DNA from: Bacillota bacterium
GTDB taxonomy: Bacteria; Bacillota; UBA4882; UBA8346
NCBI GenBank assembly: GCA_003501335.1
Contig: DNPQ01000074.1
Coordinates: 1-27,005, forward strand
Direction of reading: 5' to 3'
Length of the DNA stretch: 27,005 bases
Notes under the pieces: model-generated
What the model was told of the DNA's origin: nothing
The model's input: only the letters and a program-made list of their open reading frames with translations
The model's database searches: none
Part shown: positions 16,504-25,744 of the stretch, in pieces
How the letters are laid out: every line of letters begins with the position of its first letter
How positions within the stretch are numbered: the first letter of the stretch is position 1
Made by a program: the position numbers and the translations under genes

Positions 16504-17526
16504 TTACCTCTTTGAAGTTAATTTAATCAGCATATCCGCCAGCATCTCTTCATAAATGGCCACGGTTTTGATTCCGTCACAAAACCGGGTCTTTTCATTA
16601 GGGTCATTTGTTTGAAAGTAATTGTATAAATGTCCGACAGCTTCTCCCCATTGCCAGGCGCTGTTACCCATGAGACGCGCTCCGTAAATCAAATTTTCAA
16701 TCTTTTGTTCTTCCCCCAAATACTTTAAAGTGTCCGCAAACTTTTTCCGGCCGTGTGCTATCAGCATCAAATGCACCAACAAAGGATTCCGTTCCAGCGG
16801 TATTGTGGTTGATCTTTCATTTTCCAAGCTGGACTCGTTAACTTTTTGAGCAAGCAATCGCATTTCTTCAAAACAAAGTGGCTTCCTAAACTTAAATTGA
16901 AACAATTTGAAAGCCAAAACGGTTCTTTCTACAAAATTTCCCTTTTTTAAATAATAGATTGCGTCATAATCAGCTTGGTTCTTCATACAGAGTACCGCAT
17001 CCCGGATAATTTTCCGCCAATCCATTCCGGCCATCGGCTTTTCAAAACTTATCGTTGTAAGGCTTTGATAGCCATTTAAAAAATCGTTAAAGGACATCTT
17101 GCATGAACCGTGTACCGACTGCCAAGTATATTTATCGGCACAGTCCAAAGTGCAATTTTCGGTATCCATTCCAAGTACGATAACGGAATGAAGCCGTTTA
17201 GTTCTTTGATAACGTTCATGCCACGGACACCAAAAGGTATCCGTATTCAGTATTACCGGTCGATCGTTTTGGAGCTCTTTAGTTACAAAACTTAAAGCAT
17301 TTTGAGCCTCCGATTTTTGGGTAATCAGCTTAATGCCCCCATAAGACTCTAAGGGATACCCTATCTCTCCGGCCCATTCATTCAGTCCGTCGCTAATTAG
17401 GCCGGATGCAGAGGATTTAAAAGAAAATCCCCAGCAATTACTGAACATTAGTTCAAAGTGAAAACCCTTCCATGCCAACCACGAAGCAACCACAATATCA
17501 AAGCAGTTAAAGCTATTATCGATCAC
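16504..17526 (-). CDS. BtrH-like cysteine acyltransferase/peptidase candidate
   Basis: A 340-residue protein resembling the BtrH N-terminal family (papain/C39-like fold). In butirosin biosynthesis BtrH moves an acyl group from a carrier protein to the acceptor. Likely catalytic residues are C8 (NSFNCFD), H113 (LHSVIVLGMD) and D131 (CADKY), with a conserved TDTFWCPWHE segment (95-104) shared with the fusion protein at 6,747-8,372. The C-terminal 170 residues are mainly helical and unassigned. It directly follows the KS-KR-ACP gene, so it could transfer the polyketide acyl group to the modified peptide. The start is unsettled: the GTG at 17,526 has no ribosome site, while GGAGG at 17,557-17,561 lies 9-12 bases before in-frame ATA codons (17,542-17,547). 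The true N-terminus may be 6-7 residues longer. Confidence 0.65.
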   Translation of the reverse strand: MIDNSFNCFDIVVASWLAWKGFHFELMFSNCWGFSFKSSASGLISDGLNEWAGEIGYPLESYGGIKLITQKSEAQNALSFVTKELQNDRPVILNTDTFWCPWHERYQRTKRLHSVIVLGMDTENCTLDCADKYTWQSVHGSCKMSFNDFLNGYQSLTTISFEKPMAGMDWRKIIRDAVLCMKNQADYDAIYYLKKGNFVERTVLAFKLFQFKFRKPLCFEEMRLLAQKVNESSLENERSTTIPLERNPLLVHLMLIAHGRKKFADTLKYLGEEQKIENLIYGARLMGNSAWQWGEAVGHLYNYFQTNDPNEKTRFCDGIKTVAIYEEMLADMLIKLTSKR

Positions 17527-17582
17527 CAGGTCAAAATCGGATATTATCCCAACCAGCCTCCTTCAAAAATCCCCAAATCAAC

Positions 17583-20500
17583 TTAGGCTGAGAAACTTTT
17601 AAAGCCGGAGTATAAAGCAGCCTCCGCTTGATGGAATTCAATTTCCTCAATATACTTGGACAGGTCGGAGATGGTCGGCATCGTTAAAGTCTCCGAAATA
17701 GGCAAACTTTTATTGGTTAATTTACTGATCCGGTTGCCGATTTTTATTGCCAAAATAGAATCGCCGCCCAACTCATAAAAATTATCATCAATACTTAATT
17801 CTTGATAACCCAGAACCTCTCCCCAAATCTGGGCGACCATCTTTTCCATTTTGGTATACTCGCCATTATCCCGGCCCTTTAGTTTCACTTCACCAACAGG
17901 ATGATCTTGCCGCTTGGCTGCGGCGCCTGAAAAACTTTTTTGCTTTTCAAGATTGCCTCTTAGTTTCTCGGATAACCGCATGGGCAATCGCTCCAATAGT
18001 AAAACCATATCACTGCCGTAATCCATTTCGCCGATTAACACCCGGTACAAACCGGAATGTAAAACTTTATCCAAAGCTTCGATTCCCACCCTGGTGGGCA
18101 AAGCTTTAAAGATGGTATTTACATTTGCTTTGGTTTCAACGGCCATACCCGTTTCCAGCCATTGTACCCAATCAATGGTTAAAGCCTTTCGACCTTTTTT
18201 ATTCAATACCGCTGCAAAAGAATCCAAATATAAGTTGGCGGCCGTATAATCTCCTTGACCCGGCGCTCCAAAGGTCGCCGCAACCGATGAAAACATCACC
18301 AAGAAATCCAAGTCATCCTGTTGAGTGAGTTCGGCTAAAATCCATGCGCCATGTACTTTAGGATGAATCACTTGATGGGTGGATTGTTCACTTTTTTGGC
18401 TGATAAACCCCCAAGGTGAAACACCGGCGGCATGAATGACGCCGTTAATTTTTTTATATTGCAAACGGATTTCCGAAACTAATTTTGCCATGGCATCAAA
18501 ATCAGAAATATCAGCGCTAAGGCACGAAATCTTGGAACCGCTTTTTTCAATATCCTGGATAGCCTGAAGCTTCTTCCCTAATTTCGGATCACCGCCATGA
18601 TTGATTATCTCCGGCCAGTTCTCACGTTCCGGCAATTTGGAACGGTTAATGAACACTAAATTAACCTTATTCATCCCGGCTAAATATTTGGCAACCTCAA
18701 GTCCCAGCCCACCCGTACCCCCGGTTATGATATATACACCCTTGTCCTTAATGGTAATGGGCTTGTCTGACGGATAACCAGATAAATCAATCTCGCTAAA
18801 CTCTTGAACGTATCGTTTTCCCTCTCTCAATGCAACAAAACCGCTATGAAATTCTTGAACAAGCTCAGCATAGATTGTATCGATATTAAAGCCATCATCG
18901 ATATCAATGCACTTACAGCGGATTTCCGGGTTTTCACGCTCCAAAATCGAGCCTAAACCAAATAAGGGCGCATTTTCAGCCTTGATAATCTTTTCTCTGC
19001 CCGTTACCTCAATGGCGCAATAAGATATCAAATATAACTTTAAGTTTTCTTGAATCAAAGCCTTTTGCAATCCCTTGGCTAAAAAGAATAAGCTATAAAA
19101 TCCCCGGTTCAACTGGCCGTTTAATTCGGCTAAAGAATGGATTTCCGCTTGATTCTCTAAAGATAAAGCATGAATAATCACCTGAAAGCCCATGTTCTTG
19201 CATTCGCCGAATAACCTGAAATAGTCTTCCTCAAGATTGCGAATCACGAATTTTTGTTCCGTGATTTTTTGATACTCTTCTCCGATCTCCACTTCCAATA
19301 AGTTTTGACATTTCTTTCGCAAAAAAGCAACGGTTGCTTCATTGAAGGTCTTGCAATCCGTTGAATCTTTAATCAAGATGACATTTTCCCCGAAAAGCCC
19401 CTGCCCCTCCGGGGGTTTAGTTTCTTCTGGCCGCCATTTTACGGTATAATAAAGCCCTGTTTCTTCAAACCGCGCTTTTATTTCCGGGATTTCCAGCCAG
19501 CACCGGGTATGATCGAAGGGATAGACCGGCAGCGAAACTTTTTTAATTTTCTCCCCTTGATAAAAATGGTTCCAGTCAATATCCGCCCCTTGAATGTATA
19601 ATTGGCAGAGTTCATCCAAAACTGTCCGGTCCATTCTGCCGTTTTCCAAGCAAAGCTTGATTTTTTCCGCTGCACGAATATTTAATTCTCGCTTCGCCTT
19701 CTCGGTAAGCTCATTTTGCCCTCCGGAACCTTTATAACCAACGGTTTTATGATCCCCATAGTAAATTCCGTTTTCCATTTTTTCAGCCAATTTGGCAGTC
19801 GTTAGCCATTTCAATTTCTCTTTCAGTTGGGAATAGCTCTGGACTATGATGGCCAGCCTTTGACTATAATGGCCCCTGCCGGTATTGGTGATAAAACAGA
19901 TGCTTTGAATCGGCAGATCCATCCTTTTGGCAAAAAAGTCATCATAAGCTGCAATCAACATTTTTAAAGCTGTCATGCTTTTTGCTGATAGGGTAAATAT
20001 GTAAAAGACTCCAGCAGTACCATCATCACTTGTCGCATCATTTCTTTCATATAAATTTTCTTCGAGAATCACATGGCAGTTGGTGCCGCTGAATCCGAAA
20101 GCGTTCACTCCACATCTGCGGGGATATCCTGCCGTTTCCCAAGGTGTTAACTGATCAACAACATAAACCGGTGATGCCTCGAAATGAATCTTGGCGTTAG
20201 GAATTTTGAAATGAATCATCGGAGGAAGTTCGGCATATTTTAACGCCAAAGTTGCCTTGATTAATCCCACAATCCCCGAAGCCTCATATAAATGGCCGAT
20301 ATTGGTTTTGATAGAGCCGATACCACAGAATTGTTTCCGATCGGTATATCTTTGAAAGGCTTTGGTAATTCCATCAATTTCAATGGGGTCGCCGATCTTC
20401 GTTCCGGTGCCGTGAGCTTCAATATAGGATATGGTTTCCGGATCAATCCCCGCTTGTCTCCAAGCCTGTTCGATTACATCAGCCTGAGCCAGAGCATTCG

Positions 20501-21410
20501 GCGCGGTCAAATTGGCGGAACAACCATCTTGATTAATTGCGCTGCCTTTAATAACGGCGTAAATATTATCCTGATCTTTCAAGGCTTCAGAAAGCGGTTT
20601 AAGAACTATCGAGGCTACCCCTTCCCCCGAACCGGTTCCATCGGAGCGCTCATCAAATGTTTTGGTTAAAAAATCCGATGATTCAATACCTAATTTCTCC
20701 TCCGGATTATGAAATGGAAAAAGATATATTTTGATACCGCCTACAATCGCCATATGGCAATCTCCACATCGCAGCCCTTGGCAGGCCAGATGAACCGCAA
20801 CCAAAGAAGAAGAGCAGGCCGTATCGATCGAAATCGTGGGTCCCTTTAGATCTAAAAGGTAAGAAATCCGGCTGGGAATGATGGCAGGTATATTTCCGGC
20901 CGCGCATATTTGTAATGAGGAACGTTCAACCTCATAAATCATTTTTCCGTAAGATTCCGTTAGACTGGGTTCAAAGCCTAAATAAACCCCCGTTTTACTC
21001 CCGGATAGCTTCCGGCCGCCATATCCTGCATCTTCAACAGCCTGCCAAACGGTTTCTAAAAAAAGCCTTTGCACGGGATCCATCAAACTGGCTTCTTTAG
21101 GGGATAACTTAAAAAATTTATAATCAAATTGATCAATTTCACTCAGAAAGGCTCCTTGAATATAAGGAACTTTTTTCTCACCCTTAAAACCCAAATAACG
21201 GTCACAGTCATTTCTCCGGACTTCAGGGAATTCAGAAATACAATCCAGGCCGTTTTTTAAATTTACCCAGAGTTGTTCGACATTTTCAGCCTGGGGAAAA
21301 CGGCCTGCCATCCCAATGATCGCAATATCATTTTTGGAAATCTTGGCAAGCTTTGAAAGATCCGCTTGAACATTTTCCCTATCGTTCATCAATAGGTTAT
21401 TTTTCATCAT
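17583..21410 (-). CDS. Polyketide synthase module KS-KR-ACP (no AT)
   Basis: A 1,275-residue single-module type I polyketide synthase. The ketosynthase (about 28-450) has DTACSS with C199, HGTG with H333 and NIGH with H373. The post-KS linker ends in PVYPFDHTRCW (about 628-638) and no AT domain follows. The ketoreductase (about 655-1,110) includes a structural half and then TGGTGGLG (896-903), a catalytic Ser near 1,041-1,042, Y1055 and N1059. The C-terminal carrier domain has LGGDS with S1218. There is no dehydratase, enoylreductase or thioesterase. One round would add a malonyl unit and reduce it to a beta-hydroxy thioester, with malonyl supplied by the separate AT encoded just upstream. 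I start it at ATG 21,410, with AAAGGA six bases before; a TTG one codon upstream is less likely. The lack of a thioesterase suits release by the next gene, the BtrH-like enzyme. Confidence 0.93.
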   Translation of the reverse strand: MMKNNLLMNDRENVQADLSKLAKISKNDIAIIGMAGRFPQAENVEQLWVNLKNGLDCISEFPEVRRNDCDRYLGFKGEKKVPYIQGAFLSEIDQFDYKFFKLSPKEASLMDPVQRLFLETVWQAVEDAGYGGRKLSGSKTGVYLGFEPSLTESYGKMIYEVERSSLQICAAGNIPAIIPSRISYLLDLKGPTISIDTACSSSLVAVHLACQGLRCGDCHMAIVGGIKIYLFPFHNPEEKLGIESSDFLTKTFDERSDGTGSGEGVASIVLKPLSEALKDQDNIYAVIKGSAINQDGCSANLTAPNALAQADVIEQAWRQAGIDPETISYIEAHGTGTKIGDPIEIDGITKAFQRYTDRKQFCGIGSIKTNIGHLYEASGIVGLIKATLALKYAELPPMIHFKIPNAKIHFEASPVYVVDQLTPWETAGYPRRCGVNAFGFSGTNCHVILEENLYERNDATSDDGTAGVFYIFTLSAKSMTALKMLIAAYDDFFAKRMDLPIQSICFITNTGRGHYSQRLAIIVQSYSQLKEKLKWLTTAKLAEKMENGIYYGDHKTVGYKGSGGQNELTEKAKRELNIRAAEKIKLCLENGRMDRTVLDELCQLYIQGADIDWNHFYQGEKIKKVSLPVYPFDHTRCWLEIPEIKARFEETGLYYTVKWRPEETKPPEGQGLFGENVILIKDSTDCKTFNEATVAFLRKKCQNLLEVEIGEEYQKITEQKFVIRNLEEDYFRLFGECKNMGFQVIIHALSLENQAEIHSLAELNGQLNRGFYSLFFLAKGLQKALIQENLKLYLISYCAIEVTGREKIIKAENAPLFGLGSILERENPEIRCKCIDIDDGFNIDTIYAELVQEFHSGFVALREGKRYVQEFSEIDLSGYPSDKPITIKDKGVYIITGGTGGLGLEVAKYLAGMNKVNLVFINRSKLPERENWPEIINHGGDPKLGKKLQAIQDIEKSGSKISCLSADISDFDAMAKLVSEIRLQYKKINGVIHAAGVSPWGFISQKSEQSTHQVIHPKVHGAWILAELTQQDDLDFLVMFSSVAATFGAPGQGDYTAANLYLDSFAAVLNKKGRKALTIDWVQWLETGMAVETKANVNTIFKALPTRVGIEALDKVLHSGLYRVLIGEMDYGSDMVLLLERLPMRLSEKLRGNLEKQKSFSGAAAKRQDHPVGEVKLKGRDNGEYTKMEKMVAQIWGEVLGYQELSIDDNFYELGGDSILAIKIGNRISKLTNKSLPISETLTMPTISDLSKYIEEIEFHQAEAALYSGFKSFSA

Positions 21411-21439
21411 CAAAGGTCCTTTTAAATATTTTGTTTACC

Positions 21440-22702
21440 TTAACCGGCCAGATCGCGAAATAAGTGGTTGGTTCCCGTCGTTTCAACAATTTGGTTGAAT
21501 CTTTCTTTTTGTTCGTTTAGCGGTACCTTCTTGGTAACCAATACCGACCGGAGCATATCTAAAGCTTCTTGCATCTGACTGAGGGAAGGCTTATTTCCCT
21601 GCTTTTTCAAAACACTTTGCATAGCTCTAATTCTTTGATAGGGCTCGATAACGCCCTTTAAAAATTCTTCCTCATTCCAGTTGCGATTGCGGGTGCTAAC
21701 GGCGGCGGCCAAACACATCGTCACCACGGTTTGAATATCCTCTTCGGCAGACCCCGCCTGAGTGCTCTTCCTCAGCGGCCCCTTCACTAAACTCAGCCTA
21801 TCTTCGGACTTATCATACGAATAAGTAACAATCTCGGGAGCATTCCGGATCATTAAATTTTTCAATACGGTCTTCGGCCCAATTTCAATAGCATGGGTTA
21901 TTCCTTGTTTTTGGATATAATGAATGGATTCTTGCCAGCGTACCGGCTCTTCGATTTGCCGAATTAATCTGTTGCAAATCTCACTGGATTTAAAATACGG
22001 TACGGCATCCACATTGGAAATAACCGGCCAGTTCAAATCTTGAAAGGAATACTTGGCCAGCTCGGCCGAGAAATCGGGAACCATCGGTTTCATCAGTGGA
22101 CTATGAAACGCCGAACTCACATTTAAATTGGTTACGATAGCTCCATTGGCGACTAATTTTTGGCCCACCTTGGCAACAGCATGCCGGTGACCCGAAATAA
22201 TAGTCTGTTGCGGTGAATTATAATTTGAAACCACGACAATCTCATCTTCGCTGCAAAGTCTGTGACATTCTTCCTCAATGACGCTCTTGTCAATGCCGCT
22301 GATGGAACTCATCGTTCCTGCCCCATCGGGAAGCGTCTCTTGCATTAAGCGCCCTCTTTTTTGGACAATTTTTAAAGCATCCCTGAATTGCAGTCCACCG
22401 GCGCAAGTTATGGCAGAAATTTCTCCCAAACTGTGCCCTAAGGCATAAATAGGTTTGATTCCGATTTCCTCCATAAAAACCCGAAAAATTGCCATACTGA
22501 CGGTCAGTAATCCCGGTTGGGCATATTCGGTTTGGGTCAGCTCCTCGATCTTTCCGTAAAAACACAAATTCTGCAAATCATATCCCAAAACATCATTAGC
22601 CTCTTCAAAAGTTACTTTTGCCGAAGCATAACGGTCACAAAACGATTTGCCCATGCCGGTATATTGTGCGCCCTGGCCTGGAAAAAGTAATACCAGATTC
22701 AT
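21440..22702 (-). CDS. Stand-alone malonyl-CoA:ACP acyltransferase
   Basis: A 420-residue FabD-like acyltransferase that would load malonyl onto the carrier domain of the AT-less module encoded next. Motifs: PGQGAQYTGMG (8-18), active-site GHSLGE with S91, R117, and AFHS with H200. The Phe after Ala in AFHS fits a malonyl preference. The FabD-like fold ends near 310; about 105 further residues form a charged, mostly helical extension with no recognised domain. The ATG overlaps the stop of the preceding ligase gene (ATGA), so the two are translationally coupled. The in-trans arrangement resembles trans-AT polyketide systems. It is not the housekeeping fabD by context, since no fatty-acid synthesis genes surround it. 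Confidence 0.9.
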   Translation of the reverse strand: MNLVLLFPGQGAQYTGMGKSFCDRYASAKVTFEEANDVLGYDLQNLCFYGKIEELTQTEYAQPGLLTVSMAIFRVFMEEIGIKPIYALGHSLGEISAITCAGGLQFRDALKIVQKRGRLMQETLPDGAGTMSSISGIDKSVIEEECHRLCSEDEIVVVSNYNSPQQTIISGHRHAVAKVGQKLVANGAIVTNLNVSSAFHSPLMKPMVPDFSAELAKYSFQDLNWPVISNVDAVPYFKSSEICNRLIRQIEEPVRWQESIHYIQKQGITHAIEIGPKTVLKNLMIRNAPEIVTYSYDKSEDRLSLVKGPLRKSTQAGSAEEDIQTVVTMCLAAAVSTRNRNWNEEEFLKGVIEPYQRIRAMQSVLKKQGNKPSLSQMQEALDMLRSVLVTKKVPLNEQKERFNQIVETTGTNHLFRDLAG

Positions 22703-25296
22703 CCGGCTATCTCCTTATACTTCATTTTAAAAACAGCATCGATATCATAAACGGATTGCACAAAGGCCTGAACATATTCTTCCATCTTCTGACGGTTTAA
22801 ACGTTCGTTATTATATTCAAAAATAAGTTCTGCGGTATGACCGGTTTCCAGTACGCCGCAAGCTATATCATAAATATGAAGAAAATCGCATTTCTCAGTC
22901 ATTAACTGTTCCTGATAGAAAAAGGGTACAATGGCAAAGCGTTCTTTGGCTAAATTCATCCTACAGATATTTTGCAATGAATCCATCGTTCCCTGGCCGT
23001 TCATACATTCCGAATGTACAGCCTGAAAAAGTTGGCCCACTTCATCGATAGTGTCAAAATTGACAATTACCACGCCGACTTGATTTTCCCGTTCCACCAT
23101 GGTTTGTACCGCTACCTCCGGTTGTTTCGCCAGGATTTCTAGCCGATAAATAAACAGCGCTAACAAAATTTCAGCCATAGTTATTTTCTCCATCCGGGAT
23201 ATGGCTTTTAAATGATTTGCCAATTCAGGCGGCAATCGATAAAGAAATGCCGAATCCTCCGCGCGGCTGTTAAAATCCGCTTCTTGATGAAAAAATTCCT
23301 GCGCTAATCTTAATTGTAAACAGGATATTGAACTACGGTGACGATCCTGCCCGCCTGAAATATATTCCGCCAATTTCCGAATGGATGGATAAGAAAACAA
23401 ATCAACAATAGATATCCTGGCGATATTTTCCTTTTCAATTTGAGCGCAAAAACTCGCCAAAATTAATGAATTGCAACTCATTTCCAAAAAATTATCATCC
23501 AGCGTCAGATCTTCATCCATTAATAGCCAGGATAATATCCGTAACAATTGGTCCTCGATAATATTGTCCGCTGGGTTAAATTTCCTTAATGGAAGACTTT
23601 CTGGGTTTAGCTTACCAATTTCCCGGATTATATTTTCAAAATCTCCCTTTTGGTACATTTCCTTCAACTTCAACCGCATGAATTTCCCGCTGGTGGTTTT
23701 GGGAATTTTTTTAACCGGAATGATCTCTTTGACCTCAAGCCCAGTCTGTTTTCTGATATGTCGTTTAAGAGTTGTTGCCAATGGTAAAAACTTGGCCACT
23801 TCTTTTTTAAATAAAACGGCCAAAATGATATCCTCATTTTGCCGTTCTTCATTTAAAACTCCAAAGGTGACGACTTCTCCGGGTTGTATGCCGTCAACTT
23901 CTTCGGCGATTCTTTCAAGATCTTGAGGATAATAATTTTGCCCATTCATAAAAATGATTTCTTTCGCTCTGCCGGTAATCACCAGACGGCCCCGGCGAAT
24001 AAAACCCAAATCCCCGGTATTCAACCAACCGTCATCCGAGATGATCCGAGCGTCGGCTTGACTATCGTTATAATAGCCTGAAGTAACATTAGCCCCCTTG
24101 ATTTGGATATATCCGATTTTTCCATGGGCCAGTACCCTGTTTTCCGGGTCGCATATTCTTATGGAACAGCCGGCGACCGGATAGCCTACATCAACAACGG
24201 TTAAAGCCTGGTCCGCTTCTTCGGTTTCAAGTGCCGCTTGTCCAATGGCTAAATAGTGCCGGTTCAGATGAACACGGATTAATTTTTCCCCCATCGGTGG
24301 AAAAGTGACTGCCAGCGAGGCCTCGGCTAAACCATAAACGGGAAATATTACATTCTCTTTGAGTCCAAACTTTCTCATTTCAGTAGTAAATTGCCCGCAT
24401 AATTTAGCGGAAATGGGTTCCGCGCCGTTAAATATTAAACGTACCTTGGATAAATCCCAATTTACAGCACACTCCGGTTTAAAAAATGAAAGGAAATACT
24501 GATAGCCGAAATTAGGGGAGGAAAGCAAGGTTGCTTTGTGCTGGCTTGCTTTGGCAAGCCACATCATTGGATATCTGACAAATAAAGAAGTGGGTAGAAT
24601 AGATTGATTAATTCCCAAAACCAAGGGGACCAAATGAAACCCGATCAACCCCATATCATGAGTGAGAGGTAACCAGCTCAGGGTTGAATCCTCCCGGGTT
24701 AATTCGGCGGATTGAATGATCGCTTTGATATTCGTGAGCAAATTTTTATGGGTTAAGGTTACCCCTTTGGGATCTCCGGTAGACCCGGAAGAAAATTGGA
24801 TAAAAGCGATGTCCTCGGGCGATGCTTGAAATATCCTTCCTTCACAAACGGTTTCCTGAATATGTTCAACCGGAAATGCTTTTGATTTCAATCCATCCTT
24901 AAGCGCCATATTTTTTTCAACCGTAAACTTTTCTAAATCCTCAATGAATTTTTGGCTGGCGATTAAGTGGGGGTTGCTTAACTTAGACCATATTTTAAGA
25001 ATTTTTAGTTTGTTTTCACCGTTACTGGCTGCGGATAAGGGTACCGCGATGATTTTTCCCAGCAAACAAGCCCAAAATACCGCTAAAAACAATTCCCGCT
25101 CTTCAATTAAAATCAGGAACTCATTTCCCGGTTTTAAGCCCCAATCTTGGAATTGAAATAAAATTTGCAGCGCTTTTTGGTATAATTGAGCATAAGATAC
25201 CGGCCTCTCCTCATGCTCACTCTTCACATGCAAGATATACTTATCGCCGGATAAATTATTTTTTAATATTTCGGTTAAGCTTTGTTCCTGTTTCAT
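22699..25296 (-). CDS. Fatty-acyl-AMP ligase with carrier domain and partial C domain
   Basis: The first operon gene, 865 residues. The N-terminal ligase (about 10-570) has FSSGSTGDPKG (168-178), THDMGLIG (212-219), NGAEPIS (290-296), YGLAEASLAVTF (321-332), NTGDLG (426-431) and a C-terminal TTSGK Lys (K538). HDMGLIG, NGAEP and YGLAEA are typical of fatty-acyl-AMP ligases, which load acids onto carrier proteins through acyl-AMP. A carrier domain follows (about 575-650), with the pantetheine Ser at S610 in an unusual EMSCNSL context instead of GGDSL. The last ~210 residues resemble the second half of a condensation domain (IFEYNNERLNRQKMEEYVQ) without its HHxxxDG half. I start at ATG 25,296, six bases after AAGGTG; a GTG at 25,305 would sit inside that site. 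It would supply the starter acyl chain to the module two genes on. Confidence 0.88.
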   Translation of the reverse strand: MKQEQSLTEILKNNLSGDKYILHVKSEHEERPVSYAQLYQKALQILFQFQDWGLKPGNEFLILIEERELFLAVFWACLLGKIIAVPLSAASNGENKLKILKIWSKLSNPHLIASQKFIEDLEKFTVEKNMALKDGLKSKAFPVEHIQETVCEGRIFQASPEDIAFIQFSSGSTGDPKGVTLTHKNLLTNIKAIIQSAELTREDSTLSWLPLTHDMGLIGFHLVPLVLGINQSILPTSLFVRYPMMWLAKASQHKATLLSSPNFGYQYFLSFFKPECAVNWDLSKVRLIFNGAEPISAKLCGQFTTEMRKFGLKENVIFPVYGLAEASLAVTFPPMGEKLIRVHLNRHYLAIGQAALETEEADQALTVVDVGYPVAGCSIRICDPENRVLAHGKIGYIQIKGANVTSGYYNDSQADARIISDDGWLNTGDLGFIRRGRLVITGRAKEIIFMNGQNYYPQDLERIAEEVDGIQPGEVVTFGVLNEERQNEDIILAVLFKKEVAKFLPLATTLKRHIRKQTGLEVKEIIPVKKIPKTTSGKFMRLKLKEMYQKGDFENIIREIGKLNPESLPLRKFNPADNIIEDQLLRILSWLLMDEDLTLDDNFLEMSCNSLILASFCAQIEKENIARISIVDLFSYPSIRKLAEYISGGQDRHRSSISCLQLRLAQEFFHQEADFNSRAEDSAFLYRLPPELANHLKAISRMEKITMAEILLALFIYRLEILAKQPEVAVQTMVERENQVGVVIVNFDTIDEVGQLFQAVHSECMNGQGTMDSLQNICRMNLAKERFAIVPFFYQEQLMTEKCDFLHIYDIACGVLETGHTAELIFEYNNERLNRQKMEEYVQAFVQSVYDIDAVFKMKYKEIAG

Positions 25297-25324
25297 TTTT
25301 TTCACCTTAGAACAATTTATTTAA

Positions 25325-25375
25325 CCGTATATTATAATTATATCCGCAATATCCAAAAAGATTTGTCGAAATATG
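25325..25375 (-). promoter_or_regulatory. Probable promoter of the biosynthetic operon
   Basis: On the minus strand two back-to-back TATAAT boxes lie at 25,337-25,342 and 25,331-25,336, about 35-45 bases before the ligase start. No strong -35 box is at 17 bases, the best being weak (TTTTTG). TCGACA at 25,363-25,368 is farther away (about 20 bases from the first box). A weak -35 suggests activator control. TTCGACAAA occurs here (25,362-25,370) and again at 25,471-25,479, so it may be a regulator site. Confidence 0.5.
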
Positions 25376-25491
25376 AATCTTTTAAAAATTATTTCTTTAT
25401 ATCCAAATATCAGGAATTATGTAAAAACTATTAAATTAATTTTTACATCACTAATTTTAAATTGACTAAATTTGTCGAATTTTAACAGACG

Positions 25492-25510
25492 GGATGGTAC
25501 ATCCTTTTTT
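25492..25510 (+). terminator. Weak terminator-like hairpin
   Basis: GGATG, GTA loop, CATCC, then a run of six T. The stem is only five base pairs. It would stop plus-strand transcription, but no plus-strand gene precedes it. Confidence 0.25.
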
Positions 25511-25744
25511 CTGTCATATCTTCACGAATATACCTATCTTTTGCTTCATGAGAAAAACAATTGATTCTGATATTTTAATCGTTTCCAATAAATAACATTT
25601 AATCCTTGCTTTAAGATATTATCGCTATATTGTTTGAAAAAAGAACGGAGACTTATCGAAAAGGAAACATCCGGTTCATTAAGGATCGCGGTGGGTGATT
25701 CGGTCTGCAAGACGGCTTTGCCGGGTATTCAATCTTTGGGAAGA

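Noticed and set aside
20292..20669. 125-codon plus-strand open frame
   Set aside because: Antisense to the ketosynthase domain with its motifs intact; no independent evidence.
23471..23926. 151-codon plus-strand open frame
   Set aside because: Fully inside the ligase gene on the other strand, with no ribosome site or family resemblance.
25297..25305. GTG at 25,305 as start of the ligase gene
   Set aside because: The GTG is part of the AAGGTG ribosome site of ATG 25,296.
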